Below are positions 24,010-36,600 of a stretch of DNA of 64,000 nucleotides, piece after piece. Under the pieces are notes generated by a model. It was not told the DNA's origin. It made no database searches and saw only the letters and a list, made by a program, of their open reading frames with translations. Within the stretch, counting starts at the first letter, position 1. Each line of letters starts with the position of its first letter. A program made the translations under genes and the position numbers. The stretch is from Tethya wilhelma (lineage: Eukaryota > Porifera > Demospongiae > Tethyida > Tethyidae): NCBI GenBank assembly GCA_964030475.1, contig CAXIPT010000003.1:10307953-10371952 (forward strand), in the 5' to 3' direction.

Positions 24010-27000
24010 TTGTTTGCTGTTTTGCTTGGTGCCTATTACTTTGGTGATGCCTCACCTCATTTCGAAGCCTTACTCTCAGTAGCTGGAGCAGTGAGAGTGA
24101 TTCATGAAATCATACAAAGGGTGTGTTGCATATCATGTATGCCATGTAAGACATTGTTTGCTGTTTTGCTTGGTGCCTATTACTTTGGTGATGCCTCACC
24201 TCATTTTGAAGCCTTACTCTCAGCAGCTGGTGCAGTGAGAGTGATTCATGAAATCGTACAAAGGGTGTGTTGCATATCATGTATGCCATGTAATAATGGT
24301 TGATTATGGGTATGTGGGTTTGCAGAAATCACTGATTGATCCAACTGTGGATGAAGGCGAGACAATGACAGAGTTTGACAGCACCATTGAATTGAAAAAC
24401 TTATTTTTCTCTTACCCCACAAGACCAGATGTTGTGGTAAGATCTTTTTCTCTCTACACATTATCGATTATTCGATTACTTATCCTATCCTTTATACTAT
24501 CCTTTATACTCGTATAAAGGTGCTTGAAGACTTTACTTTGAAAGTTGAATCTGGAAAAACTGTTGCATTGGTTGGTCCTAGTGGGTGTGGCAAGAGTACC
24601 GTGGTCCAACTCCTACAGAGATTCTACGACATTGACGCTGGACAGGTGAAGAGAGTTTCTAGCCAAAGCAGGGGGATGAGCCCTCCTTCTTTTCTCAAAT
24701 TTACTTTGATCTGGCTAATTTATGGTCAATCTAACCTCAAGTATGCTGTGATCTAACCATCCTCCTTGTTTCACAAGCAACCTAGTTAGAACCCTGCTGC
24801 ATGACTATCTAGTTCATCCATCTCTTACATGCACTTAGTGAGAGATGTATAATTGTTTGTATTTGCTTAAAATGTACCTTAGACATAATAATTATTATGC
24901 TAATTGTGTGTCAAATGTCACATACATGTAAATTAAATCATGTGCTCTAATGTATTCAGGTACTTATCGGTGGAAAAGACATCCATCAATTGAACCTGAA
25001 ATGGCTGCGAAAGCACATTGGAGTGGTGAGCCAAGAGCCTGTCCTCTTTGACATCTCCATAGCCGATAACATTGCCTCTGGCCTCGAGGGTGCCACCATG
25101 GATCAGATCATAGCAGCGGCAAAAGATGCCAATGCTCACGATTTCATCTCTGAGCTACCCGAGGGCTACCACACTGTAGTAGGTGGAGGAGGGGCTCAGA
25201 TCAGTGGCGGACAGAAGCAGCGTATTGCCATCGCTAGAGCTCTCATTCGTAATCCCAAGATTCTTCTCCTCGATGAGGCCACCTCTGCTCTGGACACGGC
25301 CAGTGAAGTGAGTGTTCAGCAGGCTCTGGACCGTGCCAGCGAGGCTAGGACTACAATTGTGATCGCCCATCGGCTGTCCACCATCAAGAATGCTGATTGT
25401 ATCGTGTCTCTAAAGGATGGGGTGATACAGGAGCAGGGCACTCATTCTGAGCTGATGCAAATGGAGGGGCTGTACCATGACATGGTCACTGCTCAGGTAT
25501 GCATGGTGTTACTGTACTGTACACTGTACATGTATGTAGTACAATCACATCACTTGTTACCATAAACGTGGAAATATTGGTGGTACATTAAATTGGGCAG
25601 TTTGGTGGTCGGTGAAAAAAACCGCCAAATTAAATGCGTGTAAACTGTTTTTCGCTCTATTGCAATACATTGCGCAAGGGAAGAAAACGCCGAATTTAAA
25701 CCGCCAATTTTGTGGGAAGCGGTCTGAGCAAAATTGCCAAATTAAATACCCGCCAATATTTCCACATTTACGGTACATGTTTACTTTGGTGGTGATCAGT
25801 CATGGTAGCATACCGACACCTTTGTGGGCTGGCAAGTTTCCTTGATTACATTCCAAATGCATTTTATTAAATCCTGAAGGTACATGGTCCTCTTTTTGTA
25901 TTGTGCTGACACAGCAATGGGTGAAGCTTGTTATAGATACACTTTCTTTGACTATTATTGTTGAAATGAGCTGAATGACTGCACTGATTTTTCACACATA
26001 ACTCCAATGTTACAATTCTCATTTCATATCACTATAGACCCACGGTATTGATAAAACATACACAAAGCCACGATTGATCTCACAATCGTCCAGGGCTTCA
26101 CTCAGTCCTAAAAAGGGAACATCCTTTAGATTCCTACGAAGAGAATCTTCAACTGATTTAACTGTTCAGAGGCAAAGGAGTACAGAGTTTAAATTTGAGA
26201 CTAGGAGGACTATCAGGCCCCGACTGGTACCGAGAAAGAGCTGTGTGAATATCTCAACGTCTGAAATGGATGAGGAGGACTACATTGAATTGCCGTCTGA
26301 GAAACAAATCGAAGAGTGGGACAAAAACATTCCACAGGTTAGTCACTGTAAAAGTGCATGTGGCTTTCTATAAGCCTTCACCATTTCCATTAGTCCAAAG
26401 ATACAACTGGTCTACTAGGCTTGGTTATACAAGGCTACTATAGCATATTTCGAGTATACATAGAATCATAATGTGGTGTACATTGTGAACACACAGTAAT
26501 CATTACCAATCAATGCTATTTTGTGTTTGATCTATGGTTGTCTTTATTCCACGCACCCAACACATCAGGTATCGGTGTTCAAGGTATTTAGTCTCAGTTC
26601 CAGTGACTGGGGAAAGATACTGCTAGGTCTGTTGGGGTCGACCATAGCTAGTCTGCCTTGGCCTCTTTTTGCCATTTTGTTGGGAGAGATTCTTGTGGTG
26701 CTCGGAGAGACACCTGCCGATGAGATATTGGATGCCGTTCACCCTTGGGCTGGTGCTCTGATAGCTATGGGGATAGCCATTGGAGTTGGAGCTATTATTA
26801 AAGTAAGTGTGTGTATGTGTGTGTGTTTCATTACCATATAAACGTATCTAGCTAAAACTGGTATACCGTATAGCTAGAAATTTTCGAGGAGTATAAATTT
26901 TACTGTTTTCACAGCAATCCGTGAAAATTTTAGCCGCAAAATTTCGGGATTGCATTGCAATATATGGGTGGGACTGCTCGATCCTCGAAAATTAAATTGT

Positions 27001-27785
27001 GAAAAGTTTGGTGATCGCCTTTCCGCGAAATTTTTATTCCTCGAAAATTTCTAGCTATACGGTACATGTGACAGCTTTTATTAAGAATCAGAGGTTTAAG
27101 TATGTAAATATCAAATTGTGTAAAAAGATTGCATAATTAGCTAGGTCTTAATCAGCACTAGAATTGAGGGTCTCACTCACTAATTACAGTTTCATGTAAA
27201 TTTTGTTTTGACAAACTATTGTTACCACCATTTTGAGCATCACTAGCTTTCTTTCTTTTATGATTTGGCCAAATACATACATACATTGTCATTACATTTC
27301 CAATAATATTTATGTTGTTCCTTTTCCTACCTTCAGACGTTGTTCTTCAACATGTCTGGTGACAGGATCACCCTCAACCTCCGCTCCAAGACCTTCACTG
27401 CCATGGTGAGACAGGACGTGGCCTGGTTCGATGAGGAGGAGAACTCACCGGGAGCTCTCACAACTAAACTAGAAGATGACGCACGACTTGTGGAAGCTGT
27501 GAGTTCATCCACCTGTACATATACAGTAGTGTAATATACTGATCTATAGTAGCCTCGTTCACAAGCCCTCCTTCCTCAAAAAGGAAGAGAGAATGGCCTG
27601 GGGACGAGGCTACTTCTTTGCTGCTACTCTTATAAGTAAGACTTAATTAGACTCCTCGGGATTATGCATTTTTCTCCCTTACTCAGCCTGTATGATAGCT
27701 TGTTAGGCTTTCATAACATTAGCTATCAAGTTGGCTTAATCCTTTAATTAAGATTACATCACTGACCTGATGTGAATAATTGAGT

Positions 27786-27825
<40 letters not shown>

Positions 27826-30054
27826 GCACTCACACACACACTCTACAGGCCACTGGAGGTCCACTTGGATCGGTCTGGGAAGCTCTTGTTAGTTTGGTAG
27901 CTGGTATAGCCATCGGGTTTAGTTACAACTGGCCCATGAGTCTGCTCATTCTGGGGACTGTCCCTATCGTTGCCATCTTTGGATTACTGGAATCATATTT
28001 CTTGGCCAGACACAGCACTCAGAACAAGAAGCATATTGAAAAGGCTGGAGAGGTAAAATTAAACTTTAATTGTCATAATTATCATGAGAGTGGTATAGCT
28101 ATAAATAGCCACAAAAATTGAAATATTCAGGAAATTAATCTTTGCTTCTTTAGACTGTCAGAGGTTTAAGTTTAGTTTGCATTTTGTTGTCAGATTGTGG
28201 AGGAGTCTGTGACCAACATCAAGACTGTGGCTTCTTTGGGGTTGGAGGAGAGGTTGTATGAGTTCTACAAGAAACGAGTTCAGCCTCCGTACAGGTGAAT
28301 CAAGAGTGTATGGTCACTTTATTTGTTACATCTATGATAGTGTAATGGGAGCATTGGTGTATCACATTCTAAATAGCTCTTATTCACACAACACTTTAAT
28401 GGCCATTTTGCCTGAGAAATCTAGTTGAATATTTTCACCTATCTCCATAATGTAAATTGAGATCACCATTGCATGCATGTGTGCATATGAAGCTGCAATC
28501 TAATTTACATCAAAATAGTTTCAATAGTCAACTACCATCTATATTATTATTGTCCTGGTGCAGGAGTGCTCTCAGTAACTCTGTGTTTCAAGGTCTCAGT
28601 ACCGGTGCCTCCAAAGCCATTACGATTCTCTTGTATGCTGTTCTATTTCGTTTCGGAGCTTGGCAGGCCACTCAAAGTTTCACAAGTGACTTTTTCGCTA
28701 GCTTTGAAGAGATCATCGTTACCATTTATGCTCTTATCTTTGCTGCTGCTGGAATTGCGATGGCTGGATCATATGCCACACACTTTACAAGGGCTCGTCT
28801 CTCTGCTAGTAGAATTCTCTTCATATGGAACAGAGAGCCACAGATTAATGTCGACTCGGAAGATGGACTGAAACTGGTAAGATTTTTGTTGTTGTTTTTG
28901 GAGTTACAACCAATCTTACTAACACAAGTAATAATATGTACATGTTCAATGGTGTATGTTGTATGTATAGTAGATCAGGAATTGATCCTTTGACATGAGC
29001 TTGAGCGGCAAAATTTATAATGTCAATCTTTACTAAATAATATGACACTAAAAATTTTCCAGTGTGCAGTATGATATCATTTAACTTTTTATGTTTGTGA
29101 TAACAATGATTGTAGGATAAGGTTGATGGTGTTGTTCAAGCCCATGGACTCACCTTCCACTATCCCTCTCGACCAACAGTAGATGTCCTGAAAAACGTCT
29201 CTCTCTCCATCAAGCAGGGTCAAACCCTGGCTCTGGTCGGCCCCAGCGGCAGTGGCAAGAGCACCATCATCTCTCTCCTCGAAAGATTCTACGATTCCTC
29301 TTCGGGGAGTCTTGTTCTTGATGGAGCAGACGTTAAAGAGATCAACATAAAATGGCTGAGGACTCAGATCGGTTTGGTGTCTCAGGAGCCGGTGTTGTTC
29401 GATGCAACTATTGCTGAGAATATTCGCTACGGTGCTCTGTTTAGGGAAGTGACGGATGAAGAGGTCACCATGGCTGCTAAAGCTGCTAATATACACAGCT
29501 TTGTTGCAGCTCTTCCAAAGGTATTGTACATACATACACATTTAGACATCAAACTATAAGCACTAACATGTATGGTAAAAATAAGACTGTATAGTATAAT
29601 AAATGATGCATTTGACCTAACTCTTTATATTATGCATGTGCAGGGTTATGATACTAATGTCGGTGATAAAGGTACTCAAATCAGTGGGGGACAGAAGCAA
29701 CGTATTGCCATCGCTCGAGCTCTGATACGTGACCCTAAGATTCTGCTCCTCGATGAAGCCACCTCTGCCCTGGACACAGAGAGTGAAAAGATTGTCCAGG
29801 AAGCGCTAGACAGAGCCCAAGAAGGTCGAACAAGTATTGTCATTGCCCATCGTCTCTCAACGGTCTACAATGCCGATAAGATTGCTGTCCTTAGTGGAGG
29901 AAGTTTGGCAGAAGTTGGTACTCATGCTGAGCTCTTGCAGAAGAGGGGAATCTACTATCAGTTGAATCGGTTCCAGAATAATGTTGGCTCAGGTCGTATG
30001 ACCACCATACGGAGGAGGACGACAAGGAGAGTTCGTCCATCCATGAAGAAATGA
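21724..30054 (+). CDS. ABCB-type full ABC transporter (P-glycoprotein-like)
   Basis: Eighteen exons plus one duplicate: 21724-21870, 22260-22846, 23001-23172, 23353-23477, 23574-23690, 23761-23815, 24007-24120, (24151-24264), 24326-24436, 24520-24645, 24960-25496, 26038-26337, 26569-26802, 27337-27498, 27849-28052, 28194-28294, 28564-28876, 29116-29520, 29644-30054. With one copy of the doubled exon the protein has 1406 residues; human ABCB1 has 1280. Order: TMD1, NBD1, basic/acidic linker (exon 26038-26337), TMD2, NBD2. Both NBDs are complete: Walker [10 protein letters not shown] and GPSGSGKST, signature SGGQKQR twice, Walker [13 protein letters not shown] twice, and H-loop IAHRLST twice, so two functional ATP sites are expected. 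It should export hydrophobic compounds or lipids across the plasma membrane. The extracellular loop between TM1 and TM2 is long, with cysteines and NxT sites. Confidence 0.95.
22984..23000. repeat. (CA)n tract forming the acceptor of ABCB exon 3
   Basis: The CACACACACAG run ends in the AG that is used as the splice acceptor before 23001. Confidence 0.7.
23967..24005. repeat. (CA)n tract adjoining the acceptor of ABCB exon 7
   Basis: CA run ending in CAG at the acceptor before 24007. The duplicated exon 144 bp downstream lacks this tract. Confidence 0.85.
24007..24294 (+). repeat. 144 bp tandem duplication containing an ABCB exon
   Basis: 24007-24150 and 24151-24294 are almost identical (about four substitutions plus the final base). 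Each unit carries the 114 bp exon [16 protein letters not shown].. and 30 bp of following intron. Two of the differences change amino acids conservatively (V to A in LLSVAGA, I to V in EIIQR). Both exon copies are open and phase 0. Confidence 0.95.
25558..25775. mobile_element. TA-flanked MITE, CYGTA-end family, copy 1
   Basis: 218 bp in an ABCB intron. Ends read TACCATAAACGTGGAAATAT and, complementing it, ATATTTCCACATTTACGGTA. Internal CCGCCAAATTAAA and AAACCGCC motifs form further inverted repeats. No coding capacity. Confidence 0.7.
26864..27064. mobile_element. TA-flanked MITE, CYGTA-end family, copy 2
   Basis: 201 bp in an ABCB intron. Ends TACCGTATAGCTAGAAATTT and AAATTTCTAGCTATACGGTA are complementary; the interior has repeated CGAAAATT and CGAAATTT words in both orientations. 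No coding capacity. Confidence 0.75.
27548..27614. mobile_element. Foldback element, CCTCG-end family
   Basis: 67 bp hairpin in an ABCB intron with AGTAGCCTCGT at the left end and ACGAGGCTACT at the right, perfect complements; CCTTCCTC pairs with an internal GGAAG. Confidence 0.6.
27788..27842. repeat. (CA)n microsatellite before an ABCB acceptor
   Basis: CA run interrupted by ATATGCACT, ending a few bases before the CTCTACAG acceptor of exon 27849. Confidence 0.85.
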
Positions 30055-30696
30055 AACTTTAAAAAAAAAAAAACTTTTAAATTTATTGTATACATATACA
30101 GGATATCAATCTGTAAGAGTTTTTACTGGTGATAATATTTTGGGCATGTCCAATGGGTATGACATTGTATGTTGTACTCCCTTTGTTTATGAAAGTTTTC
30201 ACATATACAAATCGTATTTATAGCTTGTCAACCTGCGTGTGTACTCTCGTAAGCTTATAATTTGGGAAATTCATTCTTCACAATCAAGAGTTTTATATAT
30301 GTACTCTTGTCACTACATTACACGGATCCATTCCTACACTGAAATTCAATGCCTGCTTCTTATGATTTCACCATGCACAATTTGCACATGCATTACGTAT
30401 AATAAAATCTTGATTTTTGAGTGAGAAAATTATATTCAATATCAACAACAAAACTTGCAAGCACAATCTGCAGTCAATAAAGAATACTGGGCCTATAGTG
30501 TAATAAAATAATGTTCACAAAAATATGCATGGCCTGTAAAATTAATGTAGCTTTAATAAATCAGTTGTTAATAATTGTTCCTGAAACTTAATTAATCCGT
30601 ACATATACTCTTTCGACACCTTCCTTACTGGTCACCCTGCAGCAAGAAAATTTATACTATAGCTGAAGGGATGAGCATTCAATATGCACAAAAACA
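30055..30696. other. Convergent 3' region between ABCB and the Ser-rich gene
   Basis: AT-rich spacer between two genes that converge tail to tail. AATAAAATC at about 30400 could be a polyadenylation signal for ABCB. No gene or repeat seen. Confidence 0.5.
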
Positions 30697-33600
30697 TCAT
30701 GATGGCTGTAGCTGCACTATAAATCTACTGACACATACATGTAGATGTACCATATGGGAAGAACCGGTAGACTTCTTTCTCTCCAAACTCCGACTGGGCA
30801 GGAGGTTGCTGAGATTCTTTGCCAGAGACTTCAAGGAAGAAGAAGAGGTCTTGGACTTCTGGGAAGAGTTGCTAGCTCTTCTGACGAGCACAGGTTCCTC
30901 ATCACTAGGTTTGTTAATCAGATGTAGAGGCAAGAGTGGCACTACAGGAGGAGTGTACTTTGACTTCAAGGAGCTTGAGGAACCCCCCTTTGACTTGTGA
31001 GAGGAGCTGCTTCCAATCTTAGGAAGTGTTCCCATGACAGCGGCCACTGGCAAGTCTTTCTGCTTCAATGAATGAGCTGATGACACCAGAGGGGCTGAGT
31101 CCTTGGACTTGAGGGAGGTTGAAGAACCACTCCTTGACTTATGAGAGGTGCTGCTTCCAATTTTAGGAAGTGTGACAGCGGCCACTGATGAGTCTTTCCG
31201 CTTCAATGAATGAGCTGATGACACCAGAGGGGCTGAATTCATGGAGTTGCTACTTCTTCTGACGAGCACAGGCTCCTCATTACTGGAGTTACTAATCAGA
31301 TGTAGAGGCAAGAGTGGTACCACAGGAGGAGTGTATTTTGACTTCAAGGAAGAACGGCTCTTTGACATGTGAGAGGTATTGCTTCCAATTCTAGGAAGAG
31401 TTCCTTCATTCTCCATGACAGCGGCCACTGGTGAGTCTTTCTGCTTCAATGAATGAGCTGATGACACCAGAGGGGCTGAGTCCTTGGACTTGAGGGAGGT
31501 TGAAGACCTTCTTCTTGAAGTACTACTTCCATTCTTTGCAACCACAGCGACTTCTCCACCGCCCAGTTCAATGCTTTGGAGCGTGTTTCCTTCTTTCACT
31601 GCATAGTACAGTGGCTTCAGGGAGGTTGAAGAGCCATTTCTCGAAGTACTGTTTTCAATCTGATTTGCAGTTGCCTCTTTGTATTCCTGTTTCAGAGACT
31701 GAGTTGAGTGCCTGGACCTCAGTGAAGTTGAAGATCTCTTTTCCTCTGACTTCTGAGAACAGTTACTAGCACTCCTAGCAATGATTTCTTTGTTATCCAC
31801 TCCAGCGACCACTGGCAAGTCTTTGTGTTTCAGAGAGTGATGTGAAGACACCAGTGGGGCTGATTCCATGGATTTGACAGAGGTTGAAGATCTCCTTCTT
31901 GAAGTGCTGCTGTCTCTCTTAGCGACCATCTCTTCCTCTTGTACTTCAGTCGGTGTAATGGAACCTGCTTGTTTCAGTGACTGAGTTGAGCGTTTGGAAT
32001 TCAAAGCTGTTGAAGACCTTTTCCTGGACTTGTGGGAAGAGTTGCTTTTACTGATGGAAACCATTTCTTCCTTCACTACATTGGTTGTTTGGGAGTCAAC
32101 CTACATGAACGTTGAACAATTGGATACATAAAATTGAGATGGTATCACCAATATTGATGGAGTATCGTCACATACAATAGACTTCTGAGAAGTGCTGCTT
32201 CCACATTCAGCAAGTGCAAAAGCTGCTGAAGAGTCATTGTGTTTCATGGACATGGTTGAGTCCCTTGATTTAAGAGAGGTAGAGGACTTCCTTTGTGAAG
32301 TGTTGCTACCACTCACAGTGATGGCAACCACTGGTACATCTGTCTGTTCCAAGTCCTTTGACCTCAGGGAGGTGGAAGATCTCTTTGTAGACTTTTGAGA
32401 AGAGCTGCTGTCACTCTTAGCTACTGTAGTGTCCTCATTTTCCACCACAGGAATTGCTGACTTGTCAATCTATTGTTGAATAAGTCTAAATGAAATTGAC
32501 TGTATTAATTTTCTAGACAAAATCGTTTTGTACCATTGACTTTTGAGAAATGCTGCTTCCACTCTTTGTAACTTCATGGGCTGTTGTCTCCGCCTGCTTC
32601 AGAGACTGAGCTGACTCTTCTCGAGACTTCAGGAAGTTTGAAGATCGTCTACTAGATGTTCTAGAAGTCAAACTAGCACTCCTTGGAACTATTTCTTCAT
32701 TTTCCACAACTGGAGTTACTGGTTTGTCCATCTAAAATCATTGAAAAAGTCTAATATAAACTGACTGCATTTTAAAACAAATTTGTCTTGTACCATAGAC
32801 TTTTGAGAAGTGCTGCTACCACTCTTTGTAACTTCATCAGCTGTGAGTGTCTCTGCCTGCTTCAGAGACTGTGCTGACTCTTCTCGAGACTTCAGGAAGT
32901 TTGAAGATCTTCTACTAGATGTCCTGGAAGTCAAACTAGCACTCCTTGGAACTATTTCTTCATTTTCCACAACAGCAGTTACTGGTTTGTCCTAAAATTG
33001 AACAAATAACTGCTGAAAGAATGAACTACATATCTAGATGAAATTGGTATACCGTGGACTTTTGAGAAGTGCTGCTTCCACTCTTTGTAACTACATCAGC
33101 TGTTGTCTCTGCCTGCTTCAGAGACTGAGCTGACTCTTCTCGAGACTTCAGGAAGTTTGAAGATCGTCTACTAGATGTCCTAGAAGTCAAACTAGCGCTT
33201 CTTGGAACTACTTCTTCATTTTCAACCACGGCAGTTACTGGTTTGTCCTAATGTTGAAAAAATTATTGAAATGAATGGACTGCATTTCTATAGATGAAAT
33301 TATTGATTGTACCATGGACTTTTGAGAAGTACTACTTCCACTCTTTGTAGCTTCATCAGTTATTGTCTCTGCCTGCTTCAGAGACTGAGCTGAGCACTTA
33401 GACTTCAAGGAAGCTGATGACTTCTGAGTAGAAGTGCTGTCACCTTTTCCAACTATTTCTTCCTTCACAACTTGAGTGGTTGATGGTGAGTCCAACACCT
33501 GTTGAAACATGATCTGAAAGTGCTGGACTCTTTATGTTTCTAAAGATGTCATACCTTTGACTTTTGAGAAGTTCTGCTTGCACTCCTTGAAACTACTTTA

Positions 33601-36600
33601 CCAATCTCCTTCAGAGACCAATGTGTAGAGTCGAGTTTTAACTTAAGAGAGTTTGAAGATGCCCTCTTGGACACCTGGGAAGTGCTGCTAGTGCTCCGAG
33701 AAATAGTTTCCTCTTTTCCTGAGGAACGAACCTGTTAAAAGAACCCAGTGAGTCAACCTGATGGTTGTGAGTTAACAAGGTAAAATGGTTACATACAATG
33801 GACTCTTGAGAAGCACTGCTCTTCTTTTGAACAGCGGCTGACGGGTCAACTTTCTTCACAGAGTGAGCAGAGTCACTGGAATTCAAGGAGGTTGAAGACC
33901 TCTCCTTGGACTTTCCAGACGAACTGCTGGTACTCTTGGTAACCATTTCTTTGGTCTCTACCACTGCAGTTGCTTGTGAGTCCACCTGTAATAACAACAT
34001 GCCTCTAGTATGAGTTACTTGCGAACAATAACATATATATATATGTACCATGGGCTTAGCGCTACTTCCACTGTCACCAACTGCAGTCTCTGAAGACTTT
34101 GGACTGGTCTGGTAGCAACACTCACATGGACATTTTTCCTGAGACTCCTTAGAACAAGGTGGCATGTCTTTTAGCTTCATAATTGTATCATATGACATAG
34201 CCCTGGGGTTTCTAGAATATGTTCGTTCAATGTCACCAGAGCTCAAGGTTGATGATGTGAGCACCTATAAAGGGAAAAAAAATTGATTATAATTAGTTTG
34301 GACAGTGTACAGTAGCATAAGAGATTTTACCTGGCTGTGCTGTGAGGAATGAGTTGAGTCCTTGGGATTCAGAAATGTTGAAGAGACTTTTGTGGACTTC
34401 TGAGAGAAGCTACTAGCATTTTCAGCAATTTTCTCTGTTACACTAGCTGCTTCTGAGTCCTGCACCTATAGATGAACTTCCATAATAGTGTTACTAAACT
34501 GTTAAGCTTAAAAATACATACCATAGACTTTTGAACGGAGCTGCTGGTACTCTTGTCAACTGTTTCTCCTTTCTCTGCCTCAAGAGTTGTTTGTGAGGTT
34601 GCCTATAAAATAATATAGTTGAACTCAAACATTGTTTTGTTAGTTGGACAAAAGGACATACCAAGGACTTATGAGAGGAGCTGCTTGCACTCTTGGTAAC
34701 TTCTTTGTCCTTCTCCATCACAGTTGGAGTAAGTGAGGCCACTTCTTTCACTGAAGCAACTACAGATGCTGCCACAGGTGCAGGTTCATCAAAATAGTCA
34801 TCGTAGTCCTCGTCATTGTGAACTGAGATGGTGAGAGAGGACTTCCAGCTTCCAATCTTGGACAGCTGCTTCATGGAAGCAACTGAGGAGGCAACCACTG
34901 GTGAATCATCCTCATAATCATCCTCATCATGAGATGAGCCAACAAGAGATGTCTTTTTGTCTACACTTTTTTTATCCTCACAGGCAGATGAAGGACCAGC
35001 CTGCTGATCATGAGTTGACTTTTGAGAAGAGCTGCTTTCACTTTTGGCAACAATCTCCCCCTTCTCCACAGCTGCAATGGTCACTAGTGAGTCCACCTGT
35101 AGAGAATTGTACCCAAACTCAAGTAACTTTGTTGAGATTCAAGTTAGGCACATTACCTGAGATTTCTCAGAAGTGCTGCTTCCACTCCTATCAACTCTTT
35201 CATTCACGGAAGAAACAGATGATGCCACAGCAGGTTGAACATCAGAGTTCTCAGCATCAACATCGCTAGTCAATGATACCTGTCCAAATGTCTACATCAA
35301 TAAATATGTTATGTGTATATAGTAGTAATAAATTGCAAGTTCGAACAGTGATAAATAAATTTACCTTCTGCCGTTCTAGCTCATCCTCTTCATCAACCAA
35401 GCAGGTAACAGAGTCAGACAGCTGTAGAGAATAATTTAAACATTCCTTTCTTATTACACATACACACTATAATTATTGTAGTAGTACATACCACAGAAGC
35501 TGTTGTCATCTCCTTGGAGTGAGCTGCAAGGTTCTCCTTAGACAGGTCATAAAGCTGCCGTAAGTGGAATGAGCTATTTGGATTTTCAGCTAGGCCACCT
35601 AGGCCAGAAGACAGTAAGGCCACACCACTCTGTATTAATATTGGTGATCATTTTATGATATCAACATAATACACATCGGCATTTATGTGTTTACCGGTGG
35701 TACTTCTGTGCAGGATGCCACAGGTGAAGTGGTAGGAGCTTCAGGGAGATCTTCAGTTTCATCACTCTCAGTGCTCACAGCATCTTGCTGCACAGACAAA
35801 TGGAGTCTAGTCTTTGTAGAGTGGTATGGAACCATGGCACGGCCGTCTGCTTCAGCCTGTCCCACTTGTTCACTCTCATCAAGTTCATTTGCACAATTCT
35901 CAGCAGTGTTTGTCTCAGAAGCTTCATCCTTCACCATTTCTTTGCAATCTCCTTCAGTCTCATCACTCTTCTCCACTTTCTTCTCTTCAGTATTAGCTAC
36001 CTTTGATTGCAATAGCTGGCTTCGAAGACCACCTCGTGAACAGTAGTCAGGACGCACAGCCTGGTGGGAGTGGGTGGCCAATGGACTGATAAACTCCTGG
36101 TGAAAGTTAGCAGGGGAAGTCTCAGAGATGGTACTCAAAGACATCTGGGAAGAAAAAGACTGAGCAGATGTGTATCTTGGAGTCACATACAGTGGTGGTG
36201 TTGGTTGACGTCTCAGGACTGCAGCAGGTTCTTCAGGCAGAGCAGCTTCTTCTTCAGTTGCAACTTCGGTTGTTTCCTCCTGAGCAGGCTGGTCAGGGAG
36301 TATCAAATGTTCCTTGAGAAGCTTGTCAAGACTGGCTTTACGATCAGCAATCACTTGAGCTGTCTTCTCCACCAGATCCTTTACTTCAGCTTCCTCCACT
36401 GCATCATTCCACATCTTAATCACCTCATTGCGTGTAGCAGAAGACAAGCTCGACTTCCTTGCTAGGAGTGGCTGTTTAGCAGGAACCACCTCCTCAGCTT
36501 CAGCTGTCAATGGAGCAGCAGTGAGATTCACTGGTCCAGGGGTTGTCTTCACAACACTGGGGAGCTTCTCAACAGTTGATCTGTGACTTGATGTGCTTGG

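Noticed and set aside
25557..25845. Overlapping open frames on both strands downstream of ABCB exon 10
   Set aside because: They coincide with the inverted repeats of a MITE.
32534..33498. CRISPR-like array of regularly spaced repeats
   Set aside because: The units are about 200 bp coding exons with splice borders in an animal gene; no short palindromic repeats, spacers or cas genes.
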